In this document: one piece after another, positions 18,563 to 26,123 of the stretch
Numbering within the stretch: position 1 is the first letter of the stretch
Layout of the letters: the number at the start of each line of letters is the position of its first letter
Assembly: GCA_018377235.1 (NCBI GenBank)
Contig: JAGZZT010000004.1
Coordinates: forward strand, 62,001-126,000
From: Clostridium sp.
Lineage (GTDB): Bacteria > Bacillota > Clostridia > Lachnospirales > Lachnospiraceae
Direction of reading: 5' to 3'
DNA: 64,000 nucleotides
Position numbers and translations under genes: made by a program
Notes under the pieces: generated by a model
Databases searched by the model: none
What the model was told of the DNA's origin: nothing
The model's input: the letters and a program-made list of their open reading frames with translations, nothing else

Positions 18563-19639
18563 ATGGAAATGCAGAAACGCAGACAGTTTATTATTAACTT
18601 TTTATACTTCGGCATTATCTTTATGCTGGCCTTTGTTCTGCTGAAATACGGGCTGCCCATGGTCTCACCCTTCGCTGCCGGCTTTGTCATTGCCTGTATT
18701 TTAAGAAAACCGGTGCTGTTTCTGGCTGGGAGGCTTCCTCTCAGCCAGAAAGCCGCCGCTGTTTTAACAGTTCTTTTGTTTTACTGTACCATCGGCCTTC
18801 TGTTCTTTTTGACAGGGCTCAAGGCTTTTTCTGCATGCAGAACATTTCTCTTTCAGCTTCCTGAACTTTATACCTCCCATGTAGAACCTGCCCTGGACAG
18901 CATTTACAGCGGATTTGAAGAATCCTTTCTTCACATGGATCCATCTCTTCTGACAGCGCTGGAAGAGTTAGTGCTTCAATTTTCCCAGTCCTTAGGTCAG
19001 CTGGTTTCAAGTCTGTCCGGAATCGCCATGAGCTGCATTTCTGGTGCGGCCTCCTCCCTTCCAGGGCTTTTTATCGGCCTTCTTCTGCTGATTATCTCCA
19101 CCTTTTTTATTGCCGCTGATTACGAAAGTCTGACCGGCTTCTGTCTGAGACAGCTTTCAGATAAGCAGAGAGAATTATTTATTCTTATTAAAGAATACGT
19201 AGTGGGAACTCTTCTCGTGTGTATCCGCTCTTACGCCCAGATCATGAGCATTACCTTTGCAGAGCTGTCTGTAGGACTGACGATCATCGGGGTGGATCAC
19301 TCCGTCCCCATCGCCCTTTTAATTTCCATCTTCGACATTCTCCCTGTCCTCGGGACAGGCGGAATTATGATACCATGGATTATTCTGGAAGCTCTCACCA
19401 GAAACTTTTCTTTATCCTTTGCTCTCTTAGTTGTCTACCTGTTCATAACAGTAGTACGAAATATTCTGGAGCCAAAGATCGTGGGCGCCCAGATTGGACT
19501 TCATCCCATCGTCACTTTATCCAGCATGTTTGTAGGCACACAGATGTTTGGCGTTATTGGGCTGTTCGGTTTTCCTATCGGGCTGTCGCTGCTGCGTTAC
19601 CTCAATGAAAAAGGGATGATTCAGTTGTTTCATAATTGA
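18563..19639 (+). CDS. AI-2E family transporter, YtvI-like sporulation membrane protein
   Basis: The product is 358 residues with about eight membrane segments. The N-terminal pair of helices, long central loop and conserved C-terminal block (DILPVLGTGGIMIPW, LEPKIVGAQIGLHPIVTL) are those of the AI-2E/PerM family. Length and N-terminus resemble YtvI, a sporulation protein of Bacillus and Clostridia. The transported substance is unknown for this branch. It is likely co-transcribed with the Na/Pi gene. Confidence 0.88.
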   Translation: MEMQKRRQFIINFLYFGIIFMLAFVLLKYGLPMVSPFAAGFVIACILRKPVLFLAGRLPLSQKAAAVLTVLLFYCTIGLLFFLTGLKAFSACRTFLFQLPELYTSHVEPALDSIYSGFEESFLHMDPSLLTALEELVLQFSQSLGQLVSSLSGIAMSCISGAASSLPGLFIGLLLLIISTFFIAADYESLTGFCLRQLSDKQRELFILIKEYVVGTLLVCIRSYAQIMSITFAELSVGLTIIGVDHSVPIALLISIFDILPVLGTGGIMIPWIILEALTRNFSLSFALLVVYLFITVVRNILEPKIVGAQIGLHPIVTLSSMFVGTQMFGVIGLFGFPIGLSLLRYLNEKGMIQLFHN

Positions 19640-19689
19640 TATTTTCCTGATTTTCCTGTATACTTACGGGGATAAAGGAGGTAATTACC

Positions 19690-20745
19690 ATGAAAAAATT
19701 CAAATTCGCCGCCTTAGCTCTTGCTCTGGCGGCTTCCTTAATTGGCTGTTCTGCTGGAAGTTCTGCTCCTGAATCCTCTAAATCGTCTGAAGCAGAGACA
19801 TCTACGTCCGATTCCTCTGCATCAGAGGCTTCTGAGCCGCAGGAAATTCCTGTGAGAGTCGGATCCTTAAAGGGACCTACCTCTATCGGTCTGGTACATA
19901 TGATGGAGGAAAATAGAGAATATGGAACCTATGAGTTTACTATGGCTGCGGCTGCTGACGAGCTGCTGGCATCCATGGTATCGGGGAAGATGGACATTGC
20001 TCTGATTCCTGCCAATACAGCCAGCGTGCTTTATCAGAAGACAGAAGGCCAGATATCTGTCATTGATATCAATACTTTGGGAGTTCTCTCTATTATCTCC
20101 GGGGACAGCTCTATCGCTTCCTGGGCAGATCTGGCTGGAAAAACCATTTATCTGACAGGAAAAGGAACCACTCCCGACTATGTGCTTCAGTACCTGTTAG
20201 AGGAAAGAGCTGCTTTAGACGGCTTCTCTACAAAGGACATTACTCTGGAATATAAATCAGAGGCAGCTGAGATCGCAGCTGTTCTAAAAGAAAATCCCAA
20301 TGCAGTAGGACTTCTGCCGCAGCCCTTCGCTACTGTGGCTATGAGCCAAAACGAATCCCTGAAGACAGTCTTTGACCTGACCGCGGAATGGGATAAACTT
20401 CAGACTGAAAATAAGAGCCGCCTGGTAACCGGTGTCACAGTTGTGAGAAATGAATTTCTGGAGGAACATCCCGACGCAGTGGAAAATTTCCTGGAACAGC
20501 ACGAAAAATCTGCAAAAATGGCTTTAGAAGAACCTGACGCTACGGCTGCCCTGGTAGTAAAGACAGGAATCATTGAGAAAGAGCCTATCGCCAAAAAGGC
20601 TCTGCCCTCCTGCAGCATTGTATTCATCAAAGGAAATGAAATGAAGGACGCCCTCTCTGGCTATCTGGAGGTTTTATTTAATCAGGATCCCAAGTCGGTC
20701 GGCGGCGCTCTCCCTGGAAATGAGTTCTACTATGGAGCTGAATAA
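19690..20745 (+). CDS. ABC transporter substrate-binding lipoprotein (NMT1/TauA-like)
   Basis: The product is 351 residues. The signal peptide ends in SLIGCSAGS, with the lipidated cysteine, and a Ser/Glu-rich linker follows. The fold is the NMT1/ThiY/TauA type: VRVGSLKGPTSIGLVHMM, then a region with ASMVSGKMDIALIPANTASV. Such proteins bring sulfonates, nitrate, bicarbonate or pyrimidine precursors to the permease. AAAGGAGG precedes the ATG. The stop overlaps the start of the next gene by one base (TAATG), so the pair forms a two-gene transporter. Confidence 0.92.
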   Translation: MKKFKFAALALALAASLIGCSAGSSAPESSKSSEAETSTSDSSASEASEPQEIPVRVGSLKGPTSIGLVHMMEENREYGTYEFTMAAAADELLASMVSGKMDIALIPANTASVLYQKTEGQISVIDINTLGVLSIISGDSSIASWADLAGKTIYLTGKGTTPDYVLQYLLEERAALDGFSTKDITLEYKSEAAEIAAVLKENPNAVGLLPQPFATVAMSQNESLKTVFDLTAEWDKLQTENKSRLVTGVTVVRNEFLEEHPDAVENFLEQHEKSAKMALEEPDATAALVVKTGIIEKEPIAKKALPSCSIVFIKGNEMKDALSGYLEVLFNQDPKSVGGALPGNEFYYGAE

Positions 20746-22187
20746 TGAAGTTTAATAAACAAAAACTGAACAGCAGTAAAACGCCTTTCCTCAGCCGGAT
20801 TGCAGCGATTCTCTTCTGGCTGGTTCTCTGGCAGGCGGCGTCCCTGATAATTGGAAATTCCATTCTTCTGGCCAGCCCGCTTGAAACTGCAAAGGCTCTT
20901 CTTTCCCAGCTGATTTCTGCAGGATTCTGGAACATTTTCTTCTCCTCCTGTCTGCGGATCAGTCTGGGTTTCCTGGGGGCCTTTATCCTGGCGGCAGCTT
21001 GCGGCGCTGCCGCCTATTTTTTAAGGCCTGTCCGTGAGCTTCTGGCTCCTGCGGTTCTTCTGATGAAGTCTGTTCCTGTGGTTTCCTTTGTGATCCTGGT
21101 TCTTATATGGGCCGGTTCCAGGCGTCTTTCTATCTTTATTTCCTTTGCAGTAGTCTTTCCCATGATCTATGAATCAGTACTTGCCGGACTTTCCAGTGCA
21201 AATCCTGAACTTTTAGAGATGACAAAAATATTCCGGATTCCATTTTTAAAACAATTTTATGCTGTCTATCTGCCTGCCCTGCTTCCCTTTTTAGCTGCCA
21301 ACTGCCGCTCTGCCATTGGAATGGGCATTAAATCCGGAATCGCAGCTGAGGTTATCGGTATCCCTGAGCACTCCATTGGAGAACAGCTTTACACGGCTAA
21401 GATCTATCTGGAAACCGATCGGCTTTTTGCCTGGACTGCTGTCATCATCCTTATGTCCTGGGCGCTGGAGCACGGCTTTCTGGTTCTGATCATGAAGGCA
21501 AAGAAGCGTCTTCATCATCCATCATCCCAAATGACAGCCTTCCGCAATCTTTCTGTTTCTTCAGAAAGAATCAAGACTTTGACTGCATCTGTGCCTGTCC
21601 AGGCTGTTTCTGCCCGGCATGTTTCAAAAACCTACTGTGGGCGTTCTGTGCTTTCAGATATTTCTCTGACTGTACAGCCAGGAGAACGCTGTGCCCTCAT
21701 GGCTCCGTCCGGGACTGGAAAGACCACTCTGTTCCGTCTTCTTCTTGGACTGGAAAAAGCAGATCAAGGACAGATTCAGACTTCAACAGCCGGAGCTGTC
21801 TTTCAGGAAAACCGCTTGATAGATACCCTCTCTCCCATTGAAAATGTACGCCTGGTGCTGCCGTCCCTTCCTAAAGAGGAAATCCGGGCGGAACTGTTCT
21901 GCATCCTCTCTTCCCTGCTTCCAGAGGAATCTCTGACGCGCCCTGTCGAAACTCTGAGCGGAGGAATGAAGCGTCGCTGCGCCCTGGCCCGGGCTCTTCT
22001 CTCCCCCTCCAAGGTTCTCATTTTAGACGAACCATTCACCGGCCTTGACGAAACCACAAAAAAGCAGGTCATCCAGTTTATCAAAACCTGGCAGAAAGGA
22101 AGACCTCTTCTCTTCTCCACCCATGATCCAGAGGATGTCCTGCTTCTTCAGGCAAGGCTTCTGTCCATTGACTGGAACCAGCGCTGA
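20745..22187 (+). CDS. Fused ABC transporter permease-ATPase (NrtB/TauC + NrtD/TauB type)
   Basis: The product is 480 residues and joins two subunits normally encoded apart. Residues about 15-260 are a BPD-type permease with six membrane segments and an EAA-like loop (FRIPFLKQFYAVYLPALLPF). Residues about 285-480 are the ATPase: Walker A MAPSGTGKTTLFRLL, signature LSGGMKRRCALARALL, Walker B VLILDEPFTGLD and the switch FSTHDPED. The linker of about 25 residues is polar. With the lipoprotein it makes a complete importer in two genes. The frame is uninterrupted, so this is a true fusion and not a stop read-through. Confidence 0.92.
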   Translation: MKFNKQKLNSSKTPFLSRIAAILFWLVLWQAASLIIGNSILLASPLETAKALLSQLISAGFWNIFFSSCLRISLGFLGAFILAAACGAAAYFLRPVRELLAPAVLLMKSVPVVSFVILVLIWAGSRRLSIFISFAVVFPMIYESVLAGLSSANPELLEMTKIFRIPFLKQFYAVYLPALLPFLAANCRSAIGMGIKSGIAAEVIGIPEHSIGEQLYTAKIYLETDRLFAWTAVIILMSWALEHGFLVLIMKAKKRLHHPSSQMTAFRNLSVSSERIKTLTASVPVQAVSARHVSKTYCGRSVLSDISLTVQPGERCALMAPSGTGKTTLFRLLLGLEKADQGQIQTSTAGAVFQENRLIDTLSPIENVRLVLPSLPKEEIRAELFCILSSLLPEESLTRPVETLSGGMKRRCALARALLSPSKVLILDEPFTGLDETTKKQVIQFIKTWQKGRPLLFSTHDPEDVLLLQARLLSIDWNQR

Positions 22188-22190
22188 GTT

Positions 22191-22223
22191 TTCATGTAAG
22201 AAGCCTATTGCCTCTTACATGAA
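22191..22223. terminator. Shared hairpin between convergent genes
   Basis: TTCATGTAAGA and TCTTACATGAA pair over 11 bp between the ABC fusion (plus) and the HAD gene (minus). The T-rich tail is weak, so efficiency is uncertain. Confidence 0.55.
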
Positions 22224-22230
22224 GCTTCTT

Positions 22231-22845
22231 CTAAATGCCAAGTTCCTTTCTGAGTTTTTCTACATCACCATCTGCAAAACAGTATCCGTCCATGCCGCAG
22301 GCCTTAGCCCCATCGATATTCTCCTGAATATCGTCAACGAAAAAGGACTCCTCCGGACGGATATCAAATTTTTCAAACAGACGTCTGTAAATAGCCGGAT
22401 CTGGTTTGAGAAGCTTCTCCTCCGCCGACACAAGTGCTCCCTCCATAAAGGAAAAACCAGGGATCTCATTTTGAAATGCCCGGAACCGGAGAGATACGTT
22501 AGAACAGATATACATCCTGTATCCCTTTGCTTTTAAATCCCTGACTGCTTCCTCCATCCCCGGTTTGGGACTGATATTATACTCATGCCAGCAGCTTAAG
22601 CATTCCTTCGCCAGCTTTTTCATCCTCTCATTGGGGAGCCTGTCCTGAACTCGGCTGAGAGCCTCTGCCTCCGTAATGGTTCCTTTGTCCAGCAGAATCC
22701 ACTCCTCAGAGCCGAACAGATGCTTTTTAATAAGAGCCGTTTCTTCCTCAGAAGCTCCGGCATGTCTGGCTACAAGAGCCGGATCATAGTCTAAAAGCAC
22801 ACGGCCCATATCAAATACAATATTTTTTATGTTTGATCCTATCAT
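22231..22845 (-). CDS. HAD-superfamily phosphatase
   Basis: The product is 204 residues. Motif I is reduced to FDMGRVLLDYDP, so the second aspartate of DxD is replaced by glycine (DMG), as in some YihX-like members (DxG/DLG forms are known). Motif II ICSNVS, motif III lysine EKLLKPDPAIYRRL and motif IV FFVDDIQENIDGAKACGM are present. It is similar in layout to the alpha-D-glucose-1-phosphatase/epoxide hydrolase-like subgroup. The true substrate is unknown. It is transcribed towards the ABC fusion. Confidence 0.9.
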   Translation of the reverse strand: MIGSNIKNIVFDMGRVLLDYDPALVARHAGASEEETALIKKHLFGSEEWILLDKGTITEAEALSRVQDRLPNERMKKLAKECLSCWHEYNISPKPGMEEAVRDLKAKGYRMYICSNVSLRFRAFQNEIPGFSFMEGALVSAEEKLLKPDPAIYRRLFEKFDIRPEESFFVDDIQENIDGAKACGMDGYCFADGDVEKLRKELGI

Positions 22846-22973
22846 ATCTGCGTTCCTCCATCTTATACAATTGCATTATGCTGTATTATATCAGATCTCT
22901 CTGAATGTGCAAGGTGATTTACAGCAGAGAGCATTTTATGCCAAAAATCCTCACCCAAAACATTAAAAATTAA

Positions 22974-23002
22974 TTGACAGTTTTCATAGTTTATGGTATC
23001 AT
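22974..23002 (+). promoter_or_regulatory. Promoter of tRNA-Thr
   Basis: TTGACA (22974-22979), 17-base spacer, TATCAT (22997-23002). The tRNA starts 25 bases after the -10 box. Confidence 0.75.
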
Positions 23003-23026
23003 ATATTTCGGCTTAAGAAGTCAGAT

Positions 23027-23099
23027 GCTGTTGTAGCTCAGTCGGTAGAGCGTCGCATTGGTAGTGCGGAGGTCACGGGTTCGATTCCCGTCAGCAGCT
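23027..23099 (+). tRNA. tRNA-Thr (anticodon GGT)
   Basis: The cloverleaf is complete: acceptor GCTGTTG/CAGCAGC, D-arm GCTC...GAGC, anticodon stem CGCAT/GTGCG with loop TTGGTAG around anticodon GGT, T-loop TTCGATT and discriminator T. CCA is not encoded. Its 3' half is the probable attachment site of the prophage that follows immediately, since phage gene content begins within about 260 bases. Confidence 0.95.
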
Positions 23100-23109
23100 T
23101 ATTTTTATA

Positions 23110-23162
23110 CCCTTGTATTTGCTGGGAAAATAGCGGTTTTCCTTGTAAATACAAGGGTTTTT
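23110..23162 (+). terminator. Terminator after tRNA-Thr
   Basis: CCCTTGTATTT and AAATACAAGGG (23110-23120 with 23147-23157) form an 11-bp stem extended inside by GGAAAA/TTTTCC, followed by TTTTT. The remaining gap to 23355 holds the direct repeat ATATCACACGAA (two copies at about 23227-23250) and no convincing gene. Confidence 0.75.
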
Positions 23163-23355
23163 GCTTTTTGATGTAAGTATTTGATATCGCCGTATGATAG
23201 GAAAATATTACCGTTTTTAGCCCAAATATCACACGAAATATCACACGAATTTTGCACCGATTTTCTTTATTTATCAAGGCTTTGCAGCAATTAAAAAAAC
23301 AATATCACACAAAACTGAAGATGATACAATCAGGGCGGCCAGATGGCCGCCTTTT

Positions 23356-24243
23356 TTAAACTATTTCCCCGTCCTCCCGGATCCGGTCTGGCGTCATCAT
23401 CCATCCGTTAAAATCAAAGCAGTAACATCTGCCGTCGATGATTTCCAGGTGCCCCGCCGGATAGGTGTAGCCCGGTTTCAAATACCACCTTCTTCCGGAC
23501 TCGAGAATCCAGCCCTGCAGGTAATTGGCACTGATCCACCCCTTCTCCGTCCGAAACCACCGCTCTGAGCCGTGCATGGCTTTCTCTGTTGGTGCTACTC
23601 GCTCACCTCTGTGATATCTGGTTCCCGTATCAATTCCTCCGGGATTATCACGCACAACTAAGGAGGAAGCTGTAACCTCCACTTGTGCCGCGCCGGTACC
23701 GATGGGCTGGTACGTCCACTGTGTTTCTGGTGAGGCTGTCAGCGCCGCTTTGAAACCATCCCAAGTGTGTGTTGTGTGGTTGTACACGTAGGGGTTCGGG
23801 CAAATCTTCCCAGTCACGTCATAATGTCGGATCACACGGTCTGCCGGAATGCCATATTTCTCCATCAGCTCCCTCGTTAATTCGACAGCCGCCTGAACGG
23901 TGGCATCCTCAAAGTACCAGTCCCGGCTGTCCGCCGCTTTACTTCCCCGGTTCCGCACGCACAGCTCAATGCCGATACTGTTGGAATTTCGGCACTCTGA
24001 ATGCCGGTAACTTTTTGCCCCGCAGTGCCAGGCAATGTCTCCATCCTCCACGCTCTGCCAGATTTCCCCGTCAAATCCCACATAGTAGTGTGCGCTGGCT
24101 CCGATGTACTCGCTGGCATAGTATCGGCAATTAGCCTCTGCCCCGCCGGTAGCTCCGACGTAGTGGATCACGATGTATTTAATACGGCTGGTATCACCCA
24201 GTCGGTTCAGATTATAGGGTGTCAGCAGTTTGTTAATCTGCAT
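23356..24243 (-). CDS. Endolysin, N-acetylmuramoyl-L-alanine amidase
   Basis: The product is 295 residues from ATG 24243 (MQINKLLTPYNLNRLGDTSR), preceded by AAGGAGG. Residues 20-160 are an Amidase_2 domain: IVIHYVGATGG (first zinc histidine), SAHYYVGFDGEIWQSVEDG, AWHCG, and VIRHYDVTGKICPNPY with the later zinc ligands. An SH3-like stretch (VTASSLVVRDNPGG) and a C-terminal segment with wall-binding-like repeats follow (WYLKPGYTYPAGH, CYCFDFNGWMM). It cuts peptidoglycan for release. It is the last gene of the late region. Confidence 0.93.
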   Translation of the reverse strand: MQINKLLTPYNLNRLGDTSRIKYIVIHYVGATGGAEANCRYYASEYIGASAHYYVGFDGEIWQSVEDGDIAWHCGAKSYRHSECRNSNSIGIELCVRNRGSKAADSRDWYFEDATVQAAVELTRELMEKYGIPADRVIRHYDVTGKICPNPYVYNHTTHTWDGFKAALTASPETQWTYQPIGTGAAQVEVTASSLVVRDNPGGIDTGTRYHRGERVAPTEKAMHGSERWFRTEKGWISANYLQGWILESGRRWYLKPGYTYPAGHLEIIDGRCYCFDFNGWMMTPDRIREDGEIV

Positions 24244-24397
24244 CGTCAATCCCCTCCTTTCCGTCCGGGCCCATCGCATCCGGATCAATGGCTGTCTGGA
24301 AGTCCTGTAGCGCTGTTTCCGATGCTTCCCTGACCTCCTCCTGAAGCTCTGTAAACCACTTGTCGCCAAGATCTGCTCTCTGCATACTCTTTACCAT
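24233..24397 (-). CDS. Small phage protein of the lysis region
   Basis: A 54-residue acidic product begins at ATG 24397 (MVKSMQRADLGDKW) and overlaps the endolysin start. AGGAGCC-type ribosome binding sequence precedes it. No family was recognised; the composition (helical, ending GPDGKEGIDDAD) suggests a soluble protein. Position between the holin-side genes and endolysin is all that can be said. Confidence 0.55.
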   Translation of the reverse strand: MVKSMQRADLGDKWFTELQEEVREASETALQDFQTAIDPDAMGPDGKEGIDDAD

Positions 24398-24450
24398 ATA
24401 GGCTCCTTTCCGGGAGGCCTTAAGGCCTCCCACCTGTTGCGACGTCGGAA

Positions 24451-24687
24451 CTATTTCCCTGGGCCAACCGGCGTGTTTCCGCCGCCTAAGCCTGGACCCA
24501 CTGGCGTATTGCCTAAGCCCTCCAGGCCAGGCCCTACTGGTGTGTTTCCCTTCCCCTCCAGCGCAGGGCCTGTGGCTGGGCCGTCACAGTTACAGGCTCC
24601 GGCCATCTCTGCTGTGATGTGAGTTCCTGGTGCTTCCTGATTAAAAGTTCCATCTTTGTGTAATTCACAGTGATTCTTCTTGCTCAT
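24451..24687 (-). CDS. Small protein with GNTPVGPG tandem repeats
   Basis: The product is 78 residues. The first half has CELHKDGTFNQEAPGTHI and ACNCDGPATGPA. The second half has three copies of a GNTPVGPGLEG-like repeat at about residues 46-78, rich in proline and glycine, like a short spike or decoration repeat. AAGGAGG precedes ATG 24687. It lies between holin and endolysin. No known family was recognised. Confidence 0.7.
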   Translation of the reverse strand: MSKKNHCELHKDGTFNQEAPGTHITAEMAGACNCDGPATGPALEGKGNTPVGPGLEGLGNTPVGPGLGGGNTPVGPGK

Positions 24688-24798
24688 AGTTTGAGTCCTC
24701 CTTAAAAAAATTTATTAAAAAAGCAGTCTGTTGGGCCGCCTTTTGCCTTGATTTACGTCCACTCCGGATCACCCGCCGAAGCTTCGGGAGATGTGGGA

Positions 24799-25062
24799 TC
24801 ACCTCCTTCCCAGTTGCTTTACTGCCTGATTGATTCCAGTAGCCGCCAGACCGGATGCAATGCCGACCGCCGCCGCGTTGATTACGTCCTGAGCCGGAAA
24901 ATCCGGCATCACAAACATACCGGCTACTCCCAGCACGGCTCCAGCGCATCCGCAAACTACGGGGATTACCTCATTCTTTACCTTCTCAGATGCTTTCATC
25001 CCCATGCCTGCCAAATAGCAGATCATCGTGATTCCTGCCACGCTTGCAATTCCAAAATCCAT
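24799..25062 (-). CDS. Phage holin
   Basis: The product is 87 residues with three hydrophobic segments: about 5-24, 35-53 and 60-80. The charged KASEKVKNEVIP loop and terminal KQLGRR match small holins found near amidase genes in Clostridia (A118-like holin family layout). It would form membrane lesions that let the endolysin out. AAGGAGA lies before the ATG. Confidence 0.85.
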   Translation of the reverse strand: MDFGIASVAGITMICYLAGMGMKASEKVKNEVIPVVCGCAGAVLGVAGMFVMPDFPAQDVINAAAVGIASGLAATGINQAVKQLGRR

Positions 25063-25076
25063 AGTTGTCTCCTTTC

Positions 25077-25361
25077 TTACCTGAAGAATATCGCTCCAAT
25101 CGCTCCTGCCGCCGCCCCGATGAGCCCGGTGATCAGGCTCTCCCAGTGAGCTCCCGGCTTGGCCTTTAGCTCCGCCACATCCTTTTTCACCTCCCCCACA
25201 TTTTCACTCAAATGCCGGATCTCCAACGTCTGGGCAACCATCTGCTGGGCCAAGCTGTGAACGGCATCCACAATCTGCTCCACCTCGTCCATCCGGTGCT
25301 TCAGCGAGCCAATCTCGTTGCGATACCGTTCCAGAGCAATTTCTACTTCCGACTGTGTCAC
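25077..25361 (-). CDS. XhlA-like lysis-associated protein
   Basis: The product is 94 residues from GTG 25361, chosen because GGAGG sits just upstream. The N-terminal two thirds form a coiled coil (EIALERYRNEIGSLKHRMDE). The C-terminus has a single membrane helix, ITGLIGAAAGAIGAIFF. This is the XhlA (hemolysin XhlA/PBSX) layout, a partner of the holin in phage lysis modules. Confidence 0.8.
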   Translation of the reverse strand: MTQSEVEIALERYRNEIGSLKHRMDEVEQIVDAVHSLAQQMVAQTLEIRHLSENVGEVKKDVAELKAKPGAHWESLITGLIGAAAGAIGAIFFR

Positions 25362-25434
25362 CTTTTTCGCCTCCTTCCTGATTTTTGGGTAAAAAAACAG
25401 CACATACGTATCTTGTAATTCAAATACGCATATG

Positions 25435-25578
25435 CTATAATGCCAGTAGGCTAAAGAGATGTGAGTCTTTCCACATGAATGACTGACAGACGAAATTATC
25501 GCCGTCCAACCATTTGCAGACGAGATGGCTAATCACGCCTGCCACAACTGCGATAACAAGAGATGTGATTGCTTCCAC
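25435..25578 (-). CDS. Small hydrophobic membrane peptide, putative holin-like toxin
   Basis: A 47-residue frame from GTG 25578 follows GGAAGGGGG at a suitable distance. It has one membrane helix (TSLVIAVVAGVISHLVCKWL) and a short polar tail. Small proteins of the shape MxAxxSFxxSVxAxxxxxxICKWLD are frequent near phage lysis genes in Clostridia and are called holin-like toxins. It sits between XhlA and the invertible fibre segment. The function is inferred from shape only. Confidence 0.6.
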   Translation of the reverse strand: MEAITSLVIAVVAGVISHLVCKWLDGDNFVCQSFMWKDSHLFSLLAL

Positions 25579-25683
25579 ATGAACACCCCCTTCCTGTTGC
25601 CAGTATTGGGGCGGTAACAGGAAGAGTATACCACAAATCTACCATCTATTCCATTCGTTTTTTTCTCTGAGCTTCCTAACTTG

Positions 25684-25707
25684 CGATAATGGGTATTATC
25701 GGAACCT
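25684..25707 (+). repeat. Left inverted repeat of invertible segment
   Basis: CGATAATGGGTATTA is identical to the right copy over 15 bases, then one mismatch, then CGGAACCT. It encodes I-M-G-I-I-G-T in the silent gene. It probably contains the crossover core. Confidence 0.85.
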
Positions 25708-26123
25708 TCGAGGGTTTTATACCAGGCCCTTATGATGTCTATAACAGAGGGTCTTGGGGAACTGGATATGGGACTAAATCTATATCGGGTAGCTCTCCTA
25801 CTTTTGAACCCTCTAATATATTTATAAGCAGTAAAGCTTCCAGCGGGTTTATGATATTTATTTCTAAACAAGGATCTGATATTGTAATGCAGCCGTATAG
25901 GACAATTAATATAGTATTTGATTCTGATTTGGGTGCATTTCCAGATGTCAATGTTATAGAATTGTCTGTAGGAAATATGTCTATTTCTACAACCCCTTCT
26001 AAAACAGAAAAAACCATATCATTAGATATTACAGGTATAAATTCCGCAGAGAGTATAACTTTTAGCGGAGGAGGAAGAAATGGTTCAACCTATTGCAATA
26101 TTTACCGGATTTACTTCACTTAA
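25689..26123 (+). pseudogene. Silent alternative tail-fibre C-terminal domain
   Basis: The 144-codon frame begins inside the left inverted repeat (MGIIGTFEGFIPGPYDVYN). It has no good ribosome binding site and is preceded by an in-frame TAA at 25677. The body is rich in Ser, Thr, Gly and beta-branched residues, ending in TYCNIYRIYF, as expected of a receptor-binding beta domain. Its first residues match IMGITGTYAGE of the expressed fibre gene at the other repeat. It is best read as a stored, intact cassette that becomes expressed after inversion and not as a dead gene. Confidence 0.8.

Noticed and set aside
23038..23277. Minus-strand frame ending in a TGIEPVTSALPMRRSTD-like peptide
   Set aside because: It is an antisense reading of tRNA-Thr, a well-known artefact.
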